A DNA stretch of 64,000 nucleotides from Virgibacillus indicus (lineage in GTDB: Bacteria > Bacillota > Bacilli > Bacillales > Amphibacillaceae), in NCBI RefSeq assembly GCF_002266285.1, contig NZ_NPMS01000002.1, positions 1 to 64,000 on the forward strand. The letters are read 5' to 3'. Position numbers and translations under genes: made by a program. Position 1 is the first letter of the stretch; each line of letters starts with the position of its first letter. This document shows, piece after piece, positions 46,953 to 56,778 of the stretch. The notes under the pieces are model-generated. The model was not told the origin of the DNA. It searched no databases and saw only the letters and a list, made by a program, of their open reading frames with translations.

Positions 46953-48218
46953 ATGCGCATGCTTCGACTAAAAATTTTTATCAGTTCAGTTTTTTTAGCT
47001 TCGCTCATCGTCGCGGCATCCTTTGGCCAAATACTTGTTAATACCTCTTTATATTTGAAAGTCATCCTAATATTTTGGCTGTTCTCCTTCCTTTATTCTC
47101 ATTTGAGCATCATTGTCAGAAAAGGCAATGTAAGGATGGATTATGGAATTTATTATGGATTATCACTTGGCCTATTCACCGGACCACTAGGATTATTTAT
47201 TTTTGAAACGATTTACCGTTTTACTGTTTATTTCAGCAGGAAATACACCAATACTGCCGATCCAGATGAATTTTTACATACATTTTATAACATAGGTGCA
47301 TTTGCCTTAAATCATTCCATTGCTTATTTCTTATTCATTCAATTATATCCAGCTTTCCAATCACTTCCGTTTGGCTTTTGGATTTTAATCGCTCTACTGA
47401 TTATCGTCGTCTCTATGTTGTCAGACGCTTACCTAATTATCGTATTCTCAATTACCGGAGACATTAAGTCCCGCAAAGAAGCGATCGAGTTTATCAAAAG
47501 CAGAAGCATTCTGGATATGGGGAAAATTGCAGTTTCCAATGGGCTTCTATTTCTCTTCCTGCAGCAGCAGCAATGGGAAATGCTGATTGCTCTATTCATT
47601 CTAAATTATCTTGTCAGCCGTTCATTTCTCGTAAAATCACAAAGCATTCAGCATAAAATTGAGCGGGATAAATTTGAACAGATGGCATATACCGACTTTT
47701 TAACAGAGGTTTACAATCGAGCATATATGGATAAAAAAATGAATGAAATAAACAATAGCGGGGAGAACCTGGGAATTGTCGTATCAGACATTGATGCATT
47801 TAAACGAATAAATGATTCCTATAATCACGCTGTTGGGGACCGTGTAATTCAGCATTATGCCGCCACATTACAAAGCTATCTGGACGATGGGGATTATCTA
47901 TTTCGAAGTGGTGGTGAAGAATTTACCATATTCCTGAGAAATAAAGATTATCAAACATGTGTCGAATTGGTAGAAAAAATAAGAGACGGAGTAGAGGGTC
48001 AGCATGCTACTGCAGAATATCAATCGGACAACATCGCTATTCCCTACACTGCATCTTTCGGGCTTTATTATTATAAAACCAATGAAAGTATTGAAATTAA
48101 AAAAGCATATGTATACGCAGATCATCTGCTGCTTACATCAAAGGATCTAGGGAAAAATAGGGTGTCTGTAAAAAATGGAATGAATGAAATGCCTTTATCA
48201 CTGCGTTTTAAAGGTTAA
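46953..48218 (+). CDS. Membrane diguanylate cyclase (GGDEF)
   Basis: 421 residues. The first 230 hold about seven to eight hydrophobic spans with a 5TM/7TM-type sensor pattern (GIYYGLSLGLFTGPLGLFIFE). The GGDEF domain follows (about 245-405): YTDFLTEVYNRAYMDKK, VVSDIDAFKRINDSYNHAVGD and the active-site loop RSGGEEF, which is intact, so cyclic di-GMP synthesis is expected. No RxxD inhibitory site is obvious. GGAGG is close to the first ATG, and the second ATG (46959) has better spacing. Confidence 0.88.
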   Translation: MRMLRLKIFISSVFLASLIVAASFGQILVNTSLYLKVILIFWLFSFLYSHLSIIVRKGNVRMDYGIYYGLSLGLFTGPLGLFIFETIYRFTVYFSRKYTNTADPDEFLHTFYNIGAFALNHSIAYFLFIQLYPAFQSLPFGFWILIALLIIVVSMLSDAYLIIVFSITGDIKSRKEAIEFIKSRSILDMGKIAVSNGLLFLFLQQQQWEMLIALFILNYLVSRSFLVKSQSIQHKIERDKFEQMAYTDFLTEVYNRAYMDKKMNEINNSGENLGIVVSDIDAFKRINDSYNHAVGDRVIQHYAATLQSYLDDGDYLFRSGGEEFTIFLRNKDYQTCVELVEKIRDGVEGQHATAEYQSDNIAIPYTASFGLYYYKTNESIEIKKAYVYADHLLLTSKDLGKNRVSVKNGMNEMPLSLRFKG

Positions 48219-48253
48219 AACGAACCTGTAGCAATGCTTCGGAGCTTCATTCA

Positions 48254-48288
48254 AAAAACCGCGCTAAATTTTAATTAGCACGGTTTTT
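48254..48288. terminator. Terminator between convergent genes
   Basis: AAAAACCG-GCTAA around 48254-48266 pairs with TTAGC-CGGTTTTT at 48275-48288, with one bulge. Confidence 0.75.
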
Positions 48289-48289
48289 A

Positions 48290-49054
48290 TTATTTTACAA
48301 TTTCAAGGCTTTCCAGCATATAATAGAAACGCGCACCATGGCCTTCAGCTGCTCCCAGGAAATACTTTTGCTTAATTACAAATAACTGGCCATCTTCTTC
48401 CTCTGTCAAATGATATCTGTGGATTGGTGTGTCAAACTGATGCCCAGTCTTTCCATGTTCATTCGTATATTCCGGACCAATTCCCTTAACCACTATACCA
48501 TTTATTGGTGTGTCAATAATCTCTTCCCGATTTACTGTTAGACCATTGCTTTCTATTTCTTCTTTAATCATCGCGAGCTGCTCTTCAATTGTTGTATCCT
48601 CTTTTCTCATAATTTCCATAGAAACTTCGGGAATATTTTCGGGGAGATCATCTTTCGGTACAATTCGATCACTTGTATCCCCTTTTTTCATTCTATACCT
48701 GGATTCATCAATATAAATGATATACCTGAGTTCATCATTTGTTTCTAAATGAACTTCGGCATCCTCTTTTTGGCCTTCAATTTCAATTTCCTGATCTTTC
48801 TCCTCCACAAACATATCCTTCAGGCTTTGGATCATCGCCTGACCGGTTTCTGTCATATCAAAGAAAAGAAATGCAACGATTACTGCTGCAGCAATTCCTG
48901 CGGTAACTCTTTTAAATTTCTTGCCTTTCCGGGATTTTGAAGGAAATAGCTCCTTACTTATTTTATTCCATGTCTCATCCTTTAATTTTGGGGCCGGGCT
49001 GGTATGTTCCTTGAATTTTTTCTCTAAACGCTTATCCAGATCCTGGTTATTCAT
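48290..49054 (-). CDS. Putative membrane anti-sigma factor for the adjacent ECF sigma
   Basis: 254 residues. Cytoplasmic N-terminal segment (about 1-48, basic), one span (VTAGIAAAVIVAFLFFDMTE, about 50-69) and an extracellular domain with a Glu-rich linker. The C-terminal part (NGIVVKGIGPEYTNE, YYMLESLEIVK) resembles DUF4367-type sensor domains. It overlaps the sigma gene by eight bases, the usual arrangement for ECF sigma/anti-sigma pairs. No zinc-binding HxxxCxxC motif is present, so it is not a ZAS-type anti-sigma. Confidence 0.68.
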   Translation of the reverse strand: MNNQDLDKRLEKKFKEHTSPAPKLKDETWNKISKELFPSKSRKGKKFKRVTAGIAAAVIVAFLFFDMTETGQAMIQSLKDMFVEEKDQEIEIEGQKEDAEVHLETNDELRYIIYIDESRYRMKKGDTSDRIVPKDDLPENIPEVSMEIMRKEDTTIEEQLAMIKEEIESNGLTVNREEIIDTPINGIVVKGIGPEYTNEHGKTGHQFDTPIHRYHLTEEEDGQLFVIKQKYFLGAAEGHGARFYYMLESLEIVK

Positions 49055-49580
49055 CCTTCATCCCTCCCATCACTGCTTTCAGCCGGTGTCTCGCTTTGTA
49101 AAGTCTCGATTTGATTGTGTTCACATTTACATCCATCATTTCTGCTAATTCCATTTCAGTAAACCCATTTAAATACTTTAACGTCAATATTGTCCGCTGA
49201 TTCTCATCAAGCTGTTCCATAGCCAATTCCAAATCATCATAGCTGTTCCTTCTCTGTGAAGAATGATTCAGGTGATCCAATGCTTGCTCTGATTCGATAC
49301 TAATTGCCTGTTTTGAATTCTTCGTCAGAAATCGTCTGCTTTCATTTATTAGTATTTTATAAAACCATGGTTTAAAGGATTTGCTCGTATCATAAGCATC
49401 AATATTACGAAATATTTTTATAAACGTTTCCTGAACAATGTCGGATGCATCGCTTTTATTTCTTGTAATTGCATAGGCTGTACGAAGTGCATAATCAGCA
49501 TAGTTCTCATATAACCGTTTGAACGCACGCTGGTTGCCCTTTTTGATTTTCTTAATAAGTCTGGCTTCCTGTTCAAACAA
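49047..49580 (-). CDS. ECF-type RNA polymerase sigma factor
   Basis: About 177 residues. Region 2 has FKRLYENYADYALRTAYAIT and ASDIVQETFIKIFRNIDAYD, and region 4 has LDENQRTILTLKYLNGFTEMELAEMM and NTIKSRLYKARHRLK. The frame is open to an ATG at 49649, but the best ribosome site (GGGGGATGGAGG) precedes a TTG at 49578-49580. That start gives an N-terminus usual for the family, while upstream ATGs lack Shine-Dalgarno sequences. Targets are unknown; cell-envelope stress is the typical role. Confidence 0.85.
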   Translation of the reverse strand: MFEQEARLIKKIKKGNQRAFKRLYENYADYALRTAYAITRNKSDASDIVQETFIKIFRNIDAYDTSKSFKPWFYKILINESRRFLTKNSKQAISIESEQALDHLNHSSQRRNSYDDLELAMEQLDENQRTILTLKYLNGFTEMELAEMMDVNVNTIKSRLYKARHRLKAVMGGMKDE

Positions 49581-49651
49581 CGGCCTCCATCCCCCTTTCA
49601 TTGTTCTTACTATATATACCTTCAAAAACACTAAAAAGTTTTTGTCCATTT

Positions 49652-49683
49652 AAAAAAGGGCACCTAATTTAAATTAGATGCCC
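49652..49683 (-). terminator. Terminator of rlmN
   Basis: GGGCACCTAATTT (49658-49670) pairs with AAATTAGATGCCC (49671-49683) with one mismatch. Read on the minus strand it runs into TTTTTT. Confidence 0.88.
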
Positions 49684-49695
49684 TCCTTTATCTAT

Positions 49696-50763
49696 TTACA
49701 CTGCATTTTTCTTTTTAATTTGCTTACTTCTCAACTGGCCGCATGCAGCATCAATATCTGCTCCATTCTCCCAGCGGACGCCACAATTAATTCCTTGCCC
49801 TTTCAATGTTTCAAAAAATGCCTGGATGTCTTCAGACTTACTTCGCTGATACTGATTATGTTCATCAACGGAGTTGTATGGAATTAAATTTACATATGCC
49901 AAATGACGATGGTTTTTTAATAATTTTGCAAGCTGAAGTGCTTCTTCCTTATGATCATTTACATCCCTGAGCATAATGTACTCATAGGTGATTCGCCTGT
50001 TTGTCTTCTCAAGGTAATAATCGACAGCCTTCATAAGCTTTTCGATTGGAAATGCCTTATTTATCTTCATTATCTGTGTACGAAGCTCATTGTTTGGTGC
50101 ATGGATGGATATTGCCAGGTTCACCTGGATGCCTGTATCAGCAAATTCATAAATTTTATGAGCAAGGCCGCTTGTTGATACCGTAATGTGTCGAGCACCA
50201 ATATTAAGGCCCTTATCATCATTAACTACATATAAGAAGTCCATTAAATTCGTAAAGTTATCAAATGGCTCCCCAATTCCCATAACAACAATATGGCTGA
50301 CGCGCTCCTCTTTCCCTTGTGAGTCCAAATGCTTTTGCACATTCATGATTTGCTCAACAATCTCGCCACTGGAAAGGTCACGGCTCTTGCGTAAGAGGCC
50401 ACTGGCACAGAAAGAACAGCCGATATTGCAGCCGACTTGCGTTGTCACACAAACGGATAAACCGTAATTGAACCGCATGAGCACGGTCTCAATCAGGTTT
50501 CCATCGTCCAGACGGAATAAAAATTTAATCGTGCCATCTTTGGATTCCTGTTTGATTTCCTCTTCTAACGTATCGAGGATAAAATGTTCATCAAGCAATT
50601 CAATTGTTTCGCTGTTTACATTTTTCATTTCCATAAACTTGGAAATACGTTTTTTATAAAGCCAATTCCAAACCTGGTCAACACGAAAGCGCTTCTGTCC
50701 GTGTTCTGTCAGCCAGTCAGTTAATTGATCGTATGTTAGTCCATAAATGGATTTTTTACTCAT
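49696..50763 (-). CDS. rlmN: 23S rRNA/tRNA adenine-C2 methyltransferase RlmN
   Basis: 355-residue radical-SAM enzyme that methylates C2 of A2503 in 23S rRNA and A37 in tRNA. The Fe-S cluster cysteines are in [13 protein letters not shown] (Cys112, 116, 119), and the SAM site has [12 protein letters not shown]. The two mechanistic cysteines are Cys119-adjacent and the C-terminal [11 protein letters not shown]. The sequence [17 protein letters not shown] is characteristic of RlmN rather than Cfr. Own terminator downstream. Confidence 0.95.
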   Translation of the reverse strand: MSKKSIYGLTYDQLTDWLTEHGQKRFRVDQVWNWLYKKRISKFMEMKNVNSETIELLDEHFILDTLEEEIKQESKDGTIKFLFRLDDGNLIETVLMRFNYGLSVCVTTQVGCNIGCSFCASGLLRKSRDLSSGEIVEQIMNVQKHLDSQGKEERVSHIVVMGIGEPFDNFTNLMDFLYVVNDDKGLNIGARHITVSTSGLAHKIYEFADTGIQVNLAISIHAPNNELRTQIMKINKAFPIEKLMKAVDYYLEKTNRRITYEYIMLRDVNDHKEEALQLAKLLKNHRHLAYVNLIPYNSVDEHNQYQRSKSEDIQAFFETLKGQGINCGVRWENGADIDAACGQLRSKQIKKKNAV

Positions 50764-50920
50764 TTGTTACCCTCATTTCCAGAGAAATCAGCCTATAAGC
50801 AATTTCCCGAAATATATCTTTGCAATTAATTATCATACTATAGTAACGTATATTTGGCAATGCAGCAAACCCATTAATATGTCCCCCTTTTAATAGGAGC
50901 AAAAATTTAAACACGCAAAT

Positions 50921-50960
50921 AAGACCGGCACACAGCCCATTTGATCTGCATGCCGGTCTT
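50921..50960 (-). terminator. Terminator at the end of the lasso-cluster strand unit
   Basis: AAGACCGGCA (50921-50930) and TGCCGGTCTT (50951-50960) pair perfectly. It directly follows the phosphoesterase stop codon and is the first strong terminator after the lasso exporter gene. Confidence 0.8.
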
Positions 50961-51943
50961 TATTTTTGCACCAATCTCAATAAATTGATTTCCGGAGGAT
51001 TAAACAGACGGAATTTCATAAAAGATATTGCGTCACTGCTGCCTAGCCCTGTGCTGACATATTGTTTTGTCTGTTCATATTCCCACAGCCCTTTCACCCT
51101 GTCCTGAGGAGGAAAAAGGCTATTCGGCTCATACCAGGGGTCGGGAATGAAAAGTGCACCGATAAAGGGCAATCGGATTTGCCCTCCATGATAATGCCCT
51201 GCCATAATTAAATCGAATTCTCTCCATACGGTGCTGGGGTCTTCTTTGATAAAATCTATACGTGCATCTGGTACAGGATAATGGTTAAGAGCTATAACCA
51301 CATCGGATTCGATAAAACCTTCATGGTTATTCATTTCTTCCCATAATTGCCTCTGATATGTAAGGTACTGTTTATCTGAGGTGTAAGCCGGATAAACAAT
51401 GCCATTAATATTACCGATGCTTTCAGGATTATTTATGATTGCCAGTTCTAAATTAGCAAAATGAATAGTCGCCCCATTTACTTCAACCGTATCAATAGCT
51501 TCTAATAGTGAAACCCCTCTTTCTTCCATACCTTTAATAAATTTGCTTTTTCCGAATGCTGGTTCAGTCTGATAGCTGTCAGGGTCTGCGTTTCCGGGTA
51601 CATACCAGGCGTTTTCTTTATTAATGATTCCCTCAAGAATGGAATAGAAAGAATGATAGTTTGTGCTATCGGTACTGTCCAGCATGTCACCAGTAAAAAC
51701 AATCGCATCGTATTCAATCGAATTAATGGCGTCAATCAATCTTTTTTGGTTTTTGCCGAATTGTTTTTCATGTAAATCGGAAATTTGCAGGATACGGAAA
51801 CCTTCTAATCGTTCTGGAAGGTCATCAATGGAGATTTCTTGTTTTACTATGCTTATGCGGTTGTTGTCCCAGTATGTGTAAAAACACAAGACAACACCCA
51901 GGATTAAAATAACTAATATAATTCTGCCAACTACTTTTTTCAT
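50960..51943 (-). CDS. Membrane-anchored metallophosphoesterase (YkuE/YaeI-like)
   Basis: 327 residues. One N-terminal span (VVGRIILVILILGVVLCFYTYW), then the calcineurin-like dimetal site: LQISDLHEKQFG, VFTGDMLDS, VPGNADPD, ALNHYPVP and MAGHYHGGQIRLPFIG. Related proteins hydrolyse lipid-linked phosphates such as UDP-diacylglucosamine-type or undecaprenyl compounds. It starts 26 bases after the lasso exporter and ends at that transcript's only strong terminator, so it is probably co-transcribed. Whether it acts on the lasso product, for example removing its phosphate, is open. Confidence 0.8.
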   Translation of the reverse strand: MKKVVGRIILVILILGVVLCFYTYWDNNRISIVKQEISIDDLPERLEGFRILQISDLHEKQFGKNQKRLIDAINSIEYDAIVFTGDMLDSTDSTNYHSFYSILEGIINKENAWYVPGNADPDSYQTEPAFGKSKFIKGMEERGVSLLEAIDTVEVNGATIHFANLELAIINNPESIGNINGIVYPAYTSDKQYLTYQRQLWEEMNNHEGFIESDVVIALNHYPVPDARIDFIKEDPSTVWREFDLIMAGHYHGGQIRLPFIGALFIPDPWYEPNSLFPPQDRVKGLWEYEQTKQYVSTGLGSSDAISFMKFRLFNPPEINLLRLVQK

Positions 51944-51969
51944 AACTTACCGCACTCCAATTCTGTTCC

Positions 51970-53763
51970 TTACTTAATAGCTTTCAATTGATTATGGAGT
52001 AAGTTACTGAACACACTTTTCTTTTCCTTGGAAAGCTGTGTAAATCCACCCTGCTGAATGATTTCGCCTTCTTCCAGTACTACAACCTGATCTGCATTTT
52101 GAATCGTCGATAAGCGATGAGCAATGACAATAATCGTCATCCTACCTTTTAATCTTTCCAGTGCATGCTGAATGTTTGCTTCATTCTCTGTATCAAGTGA
52201 ACTTGTTGCTTCATCCAATACAAGAATCGATGGTTTTCTTAAAATAGCACGAGCTAAAACAAGTCGTTGCCGCTCCCCGCCTGATAGCTTGATTCCTCGA
52301 TCACCGATAATTGTATCTAATCCATCAGGAAGTTTCTTTACAAATTCAGCTGCTGAAGAAAAATCCAGGGCTTCCCACATTTGTTCTTCTGATGCATCTT
52401 GTTTTACTATGGACAGATTATCTCTAATAGATGTATTGAAAAGAAATGGTTCCTGCGGGACATAGCTGATTGATCTTCGTAAGGCTACTAAATTATCACT
52501 GGATAAAGCTACTCCATCGATTAAAATCTGTCCGTTTTCCGGTTTATTCAATCCCATCAACATATCGATTAATGTACTTTTCCCTGCACCGGACCTCCCT
52601 ACAAATGCAGTCATTTGATTCGTTGGGATTGTGATATTAATATTCTTCAAGGCGTAGCCAGCTGTTTGATTATAGCGAAAATAGACTTGTTCACATTGGA
52701 TACTTTGGTTAATTACTAGTGGCGTAATATTCGTATTTGTTTTTGCTTCAAACTCTTGGGAACTTCTACACTCTTCCTGCATTGCAATAACCGCTTTAAA
52801 GGAAGGAATCGTTGTTGCTATTTGTTCCATTGAGCTTTGAAGCCCTGCAACACGTGGCCATAACCTTGAGAAAACTACAATAATTAACATGAGTTGTGCA
52901 GCTTGCGCATTAAATATCATTACTGCAAAATAGATAAAGATAGCGATTAAAAATGCAGATGCTACTTTATAATATAATTGCGAAGTTGATTTTAACCTCA
53001 TATACTCTACTTGCTCTGTTTCCATTCCCTTCGTAACCCGGTCATACCAGTCTAACCTTGACTTTTCCAGTGTATTACTTTTAATATCTTTTATCCCATT
53101 CATATGATCGGTAATTCCGCTGATATATTCTTTCGCCAATTCAAAATTTCTGTTCCCTAAAGTTAATGATCTTTTTAAAAATTTACGATTAAAAAAGATA
53201 AGAACTAACCCACATAGAAGTACAAAAGTAGTGATAGTAGGTGATATAATAAATGCCAATCCTATTTGAATAAAAGTGAATACAATCGATGATATAAATT
53301 GTAATACCGAATATGCACCAACACTTGATCGTGCAATTTCAGACGTTAAAATATTTATGAAATCTGACTTTCTATTTCGAACGAAAAACTGCCAATCGGC
53401 ATACATGATAGATTTATAAGTTTCTACACGCATGTATCGCAAAAAGCTGTGCTGTATCTTTGTATTCTTCACAGTCAGCTGTCGTTTTACAATATTTTGC
53501 CCAATGACAATCAAGACAAAAACAGTTAAAATTATTGGCAGGCCAATCGACTGTGGTATATCCGCAAAAAATTCAAATATACTTAAAATCGGGACTCCTT
53601 CCATTCCCATATCAACAATTCCACTCATACTGATTAACGGGACAAGCAATAGAATCGCCGCGCCATCCAATAATCCTATACCAGCCATCGCAAATAAATT
53701 AATATAAACAATTTTTCCAGAGTAATGATGGATTTGTTTCAAAAAATATATAATTGGTTTCAT
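51970..53763 (-). CDS. ABC transporter of the lasso-peptide cluster (exporter/immunity, LasD type)
   Basis: 597-residue half-transporter with six N-terminal spans (about 20-310) fused to an ATPase: Walker A GRSGAGKSTLIDML (about 395-408), Q-loop YVPQEPFLF, signature KLSGGERQRL, Walker B SILVLDEATSSLD and switch His IAHRLST. It lacks a C39 peptidase domain, as expected because leader removal is done by B1/B2. It should export the mature lasso peptide and may protect the producer. The ribosome site is GGGGGAC. Confidence 0.9.
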   Translation of the reverse strand: MKPIIYFLKQIHHYSGKIVYINLFAMAGIGLLDGAAILLLVPLISMSGIVDMGMEGVPILSIFEFFADIPQSIGLPIILTVFVLIVIGQNIVKRQLTVKNTKIQHSFLRYMRVETYKSIMYADWQFFVRNRKSDFINILTSEIARSSVGAYSVLQFISSIVFTFIQIGLAFIISPTITTFVLLCGLVLIFFNRKFLKRSLTLGNRNFELAKEYISGITDHMNGIKDIKSNTLEKSRLDWYDRVTKGMETEQVEYMRLKSTSQLYYKVASAFLIAIFIYFAVMIFNAQAAQLMLIIVVFSRLWPRVAGLQSSMEQIATTIPSFKAVIAMQEECRSSQEFEAKTNTNITPLVINQSIQCEQVYFRYNQTAGYALKNINITIPTNQMTAFVGRSGAGKSTLIDMLMGLNKPENGQILIDGVALSSDNLVALRRSISYVPQEPFLFNTSIRDNLSIVKQDASEEQMWEALDFSSAAEFVKKLPDGLDTIIGDRGIKLSGGERQRLVLARAILRKPSILVLDEATSSLDTENEANIQHALERLKGRMTIIVIAHRLSTIQNADQVVVLEEGEIIQQGGFTQLSKEKKSVFSNLLHNQLKAIK

Positions 53764-53775
53764 CCGTATGTCCCC

Positions 53776-54951
53776 CTATGATAATGCATGTTTCCTCACT
53801 TTTTTCCATCCCCAAAGGAATGGACGCAGTGGGAAATAAAGGAAATGGAATGCTCTTGGTAATGGTAATAATTGTTTATCCTCAGGATATGGATATAAGA
53901 AGCTCATAAGAAAGAGAATCTTTTGCTGCATACTCCTTAAAGCAAATAAATGGGATTTATGATAGTTTGCTACATCTTCAGGAACAGGATCTGAATGAAG
54001 ATTGACCCTATTTTCTAAATAAAATACTGCTTGCTGGGCTAACTTTTTTGCCGAGTGTGGTTTCGTTAACCGCTCCATTTTGGGATCCAATTCCAAGTTG
54101 AATAGAGACTTAGCCAGATATATTCCTTGCCCAGCAGAACGATGATATTGATATATCCTGGTGATAAGATTAACTCTTTTCCAGTCCAATTGCTGCTTTA
54201 TCAGATACTGAATATCTACGAGCCAACGTAGTCGTGACCAACCATGACGTGCGCCATGTGAAATCAAAAACAAAAATAAGTCTTCTTTCCCCAATAGATA
54301 AACCGGGAAATGAGTCAACTTACTTCTCGACTTCCGCTCCCATAGTTCATTGAATCTCGGCTCCTTTCCAGGACCCGGATTCAGCCGCCAATGAATTTCG
54401 ACTTTTATATTTTGTTGTGGGTGAATATAAGTGAAGTGATGATGACGCCATTTCCAATCATTTAATACGGTTTTTATATAGTCATCCTTTACATACCCCT
54501 GCCCGATAAGCAGTTTTTCGGTTTCCTCCAGTTTATCTATTGGAACAAGGAAATCCAGGTCACCAGAAGTTCTATGTGAAATATCTCCATAAATCTGATG
54601 CGCAAGGGCAGGTCCCTTTAATAAAATGACCGGGATATGATTGTCTGCAAGCAATCTGCTAACTTGCTCTGTCATCGCACTGAACCTAAGCATTTTTAAT
54701 GTATTTCTCTTATACTGATTAGAAAGATAATTCAATACAAATTCTGGTACAGTGTCCGTTTTTAACTGTTTTAATTTCAAATACAACATCGGATAAAGAC
54801 GATGATGAAGGGATAATTCAATAAAAGTATGCCAATCGATTTCTTTATGTAATGCTAGATTACTTTCAACTGGGAAGTTATCTTTCAGCAAATCTAGTAT
54901 AAATTTCAGTTCTGACGGTACTTTTGAAATGTTAAGTTGGGATGAATTCAT
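53776..54951 (-). CDS. Nucleotidyltransferase-family protein of the lasso cluster (PF14907 type)
   Basis: 391 residues. The nucleotidyltransferase motif is HRTSGDLDFLVPIDKLEETE (Gly and two acidic residues binding metal, about 130-149), preceded by IPVILLKGPALAHQIYGD. The second half (GARHGWSRLRWLVDIQYLI and beyond) is helical. Such genes recur in kinase-containing lasso clusters of Bacillales, with a suggested role in adding a nucleotide or sugar phosphate, perhaps extending the phosphorylation. The reaction is not established. It is twelve bases upstream of the exporter. Confidence 0.8.
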   Translation of the reverse strand: MNSSQLNISKVPSELKFILDLLKDNFPVESNLALHKEIDWHTFIELSLHHRLYPMLYLKLKQLKTDTVPEFVLNYLSNQYKRNTLKMLRFSAMTEQVSRLLADNHIPVILLKGPALAHQIYGDISHRTSGDLDFLVPIDKLEETEKLLIGQGYVKDDYIKTVLNDWKWRHHHFTYIHPQQNIKVEIHWRLNPGPGKEPRFNELWERKSRSKLTHFPVYLLGKEDLFLFLISHGARHGWSRLRWLVDIQYLIKQQLDWKRVNLITRIYQYHRSAGQGIYLAKSLFNLELDPKMERLTKPHSAKKLAQQAVFYLENRVNLHSDPVPEDVANYHKSHLFALRSMQQKILFLMSFLYPYPEDKQLLPLPRAFHFLYFPLRPFLWGWKKVRKHALS

Positions 54952-54966
54952 GGCTTCTCCTTATCT

Positions 54967-55407
54967 TCACATCATTTTTGCAAACTTACTAACTACCGTA
55001 AATTGTTCTTTTACTTCTGCACCGGTAATGTAAAATGGACCGCTCCGCAGCCATGCATGTGCAATTAACTTCCCTGATGCATCTTTTGCAGTCCCTAAAT
55101 ATAATGTGCTTTCGATGTTTCTTTTTTCCAGCATTTTCATTGCCGCAATCGCTTTAACAAGGCATTCACTTTCCCAAAAGGTATAGTTGCTCATAATATG
55201 GATTGCTTGGGATATTTCCGACAGTTTTCTTCTTTGTTCAGGTATTAGCTCTGTTGAAGATTCTTTCATTTTATCTCCAAGAGAAGGGGCAATTTTTGAA
55301 AAGGGCCTCCCCTTTAGAACACGTCCCCTGGCTAAGTAAACATATACTTCAAATAAGAGCAGTATCATTTTCGGATTTAACGACAAAAGTAATTTTACCT
55401 TTCTCAT
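54967..55407 (-). CDS. Lasso peptide B2 leader peptidase (transglutaminase-like)
   Basis: 146-residue cysteine protease that removes the precursor leader after delivery by the RRE protein. Catalytic Cys82 in FWESECLVKA and His117 in GKLIAHAWLRSG are present. The N-terminal helical region (LLFEVYVYLARGRVL) is typical of the PF13471 family. The third catalytic residue is not obvious (the region reads PFYITGAEV). 17 bases after B1 and 15 before the nucleotidyltransferase. Confidence 0.9.
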   Translation of the reverse strand: MRKVKLLLSLNPKMILLLFEVYVYLARGRVLKGRPFSKIAPSLGDKMKESSTELIPEQRRKLSEISQAIHIMSNYTFWESECLVKAIAAMKMLEKRNIESTLYLGTAKDASGKLIAHAWLRSGPFYITGAEVKEQFTVVSKFAKMM

Positions 55408-55424
55408 CTCGCTCTTTCTCCTTC

Positions 55425-55715
55425 TTAAGCAGACTCTTTCTTTACTAAACCTTGATCAACTAAATCGTCTATGAATCGTATAACTTGATCAATACAAGTA
55501 CGTTCTTCCACCTCATATTGCGTAACTAGAGTATTTATAAGATCTTGTATAGAAATAGGTTCTTTCATATGCTCCCAAATTTCTCCACCAGTTTCACCAA
55601 GATTGTAGTACTTTCCGTTTTCGATACTTAACATGACCTTTTCTCCATCCATATCACTGACAATATTGCCCTCTATTTGACTAACGATGGCATTCATTGA
55701 AATTGTTTTATTCAT
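55425..55715 (-). CDS. Lasso peptide B1 protein (PqqD-like RRE)
   Basis: 96-residue RiPP recognition element of the PqqD fold. VMLSIENGKYYNLGETGGEIWEHM (about 27-50) is the hallmark beta-strand/helix segment, and the winged C-terminus has ERTCIDQVIRFIDDLVDQGLV. It should bind the leader motif W5-x-x-P8-x-L10 of the precursor and present it to B2. The start overlaps the kinase stop by four bases, which implies translational coupling. Confidence 0.92.
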   Translation of the reverse strand: MNKTISMNAIVSQIEGNIVSDMDGEKVMLSIENGKYYNLGETGGEIWEHMKEPISIQDLINTLVTQYEVEERTCIDQVIRFIDDLVDQGLVKKESA

Positions 55716-56668
55716 ATCACTTTTTCCCCCTTAGGATATATTTTATTTTCTTTATTAATTACGTTTAAAATGTTATCCACTAATTCATTGGCTGTGAAAC
55801 ATGAACTTGGGCGGATGATTCGGTGAAAATCAAGTTTATTTACCATGTTGGCTGAAAATTCAAAGTGCCATTCCAGCAGTCCCAAACGATTAATCATGAA
55901 ATTTCGGTAGGTGTTATAGTACAGAACAGGAAACCTTTCCAATTCCTGAATGGACATGATTTCTATAGCATTTTGTTCAGCCTTACTCAATACGAATATA
56001 CCTGCTAAAGGTAACGGTTGATCATAAAAATGATTATTAACAGGAACAGCAAATTTTGTTACTCTATCATAAACTGGTCTAAACTGATTAGATTCCATGC
56101 CAAAATGGTCCAAGCTTTCCTGCCATAATTTTTGTTGTGGATATGAAGGTACAACAAATGGAGTGTTATCCTTAGATAACGTCACTGCAATGACATCATC
56201 TGTAAGCAGTTTGAAACCACGATTGATAAATGCCGAAGCCAATGTTGATTTTCCGGCACCAGAATCCCCAACAACAGCATAGGCTTTCCCATCAATGGCT
56301 ATGCAGCTTCCGTGTATGGGTAATATTTTCCTTTGCATGAGAGCAACTCCCATGCACGTTCCAAGCAGATAAAGTCGGATTTGATCCTCGTTTGAACCTT
56401 CTATTGGTGAGAAAGAAATATATCTACCATCTTCAATCTTATAGATTGCAACACCAGGAATTTTAAACATACAAAAATTCTCTTTTATATAGTAATACGA
56501 GTCTATTTCAACATACTCCGACCATAAGTTGGATAAATCTTCTTTCTTGATAATCAAATCTGGTTCAAAATCTTTATAACTAATATGGTTTAATTCAGGT
56601 AATAAGAAGTCACTTGAAACTTTGAAACCAAATGCAGTATAAAGTGCAATTTTAGCCGTTTCAAACAT
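55712..56668 (-). CDS. HPr-kinase-like lasso precursor kinase
   Basis: 318 residues. The C-terminal half carries an HPrK-type P-loop VVGDSGAGKSTLASAF (about 132-147), preceded by LPIHGSCIAI with the likely catalytic His119, and followed by the acidic strand LLTDDVIAV. In paeninodin-type clusters this enzyme phosphorylates the C-terminal Ser of the precursor. The precursor here ends in Ser52, matching. AGGTGAG precedes the ATG. It is separated from the precursor by 265 bases that contain two hairpins. Confidence 0.9.
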   Translation of the reverse strand: MFETAKIALYTAFGFKVSSDFLLPELNHISYKDFEPDLIIKKEDLSNLWSEYVEIDSYYYIKENFCMFKIPGVAIYKIEDGRYISFSPIEGSNEDQIRLYLLGTCMGVALMQRKILPIHGSCIAIDGKAYAVVGDSGAGKSTLASAFINRGFKLLTDDVIAVTLSKDNTPFVVPSYPQQKLWQESLDHFGMESNQFRPVYDRVTKFAVPVNNHFYDQPLPLAGIFVLSKAEQNAIEIMSIQELERFPVLYYNTYRNFMINRLGLLEWHFEFSANMVNKLDFHRIIRPSSCFTANELVDNILNVINKENKIYPKGEKVI

Positions 56669-56778
56669 GAATTACTCACCTACTTTTTATAGTAATTTAA
56701 ATATAAAAACACATGAAATTACTTGTTATCTTTTGTATTTTTTCATTTAGTATTTACCTTCTACTTAATTAAAGAATA

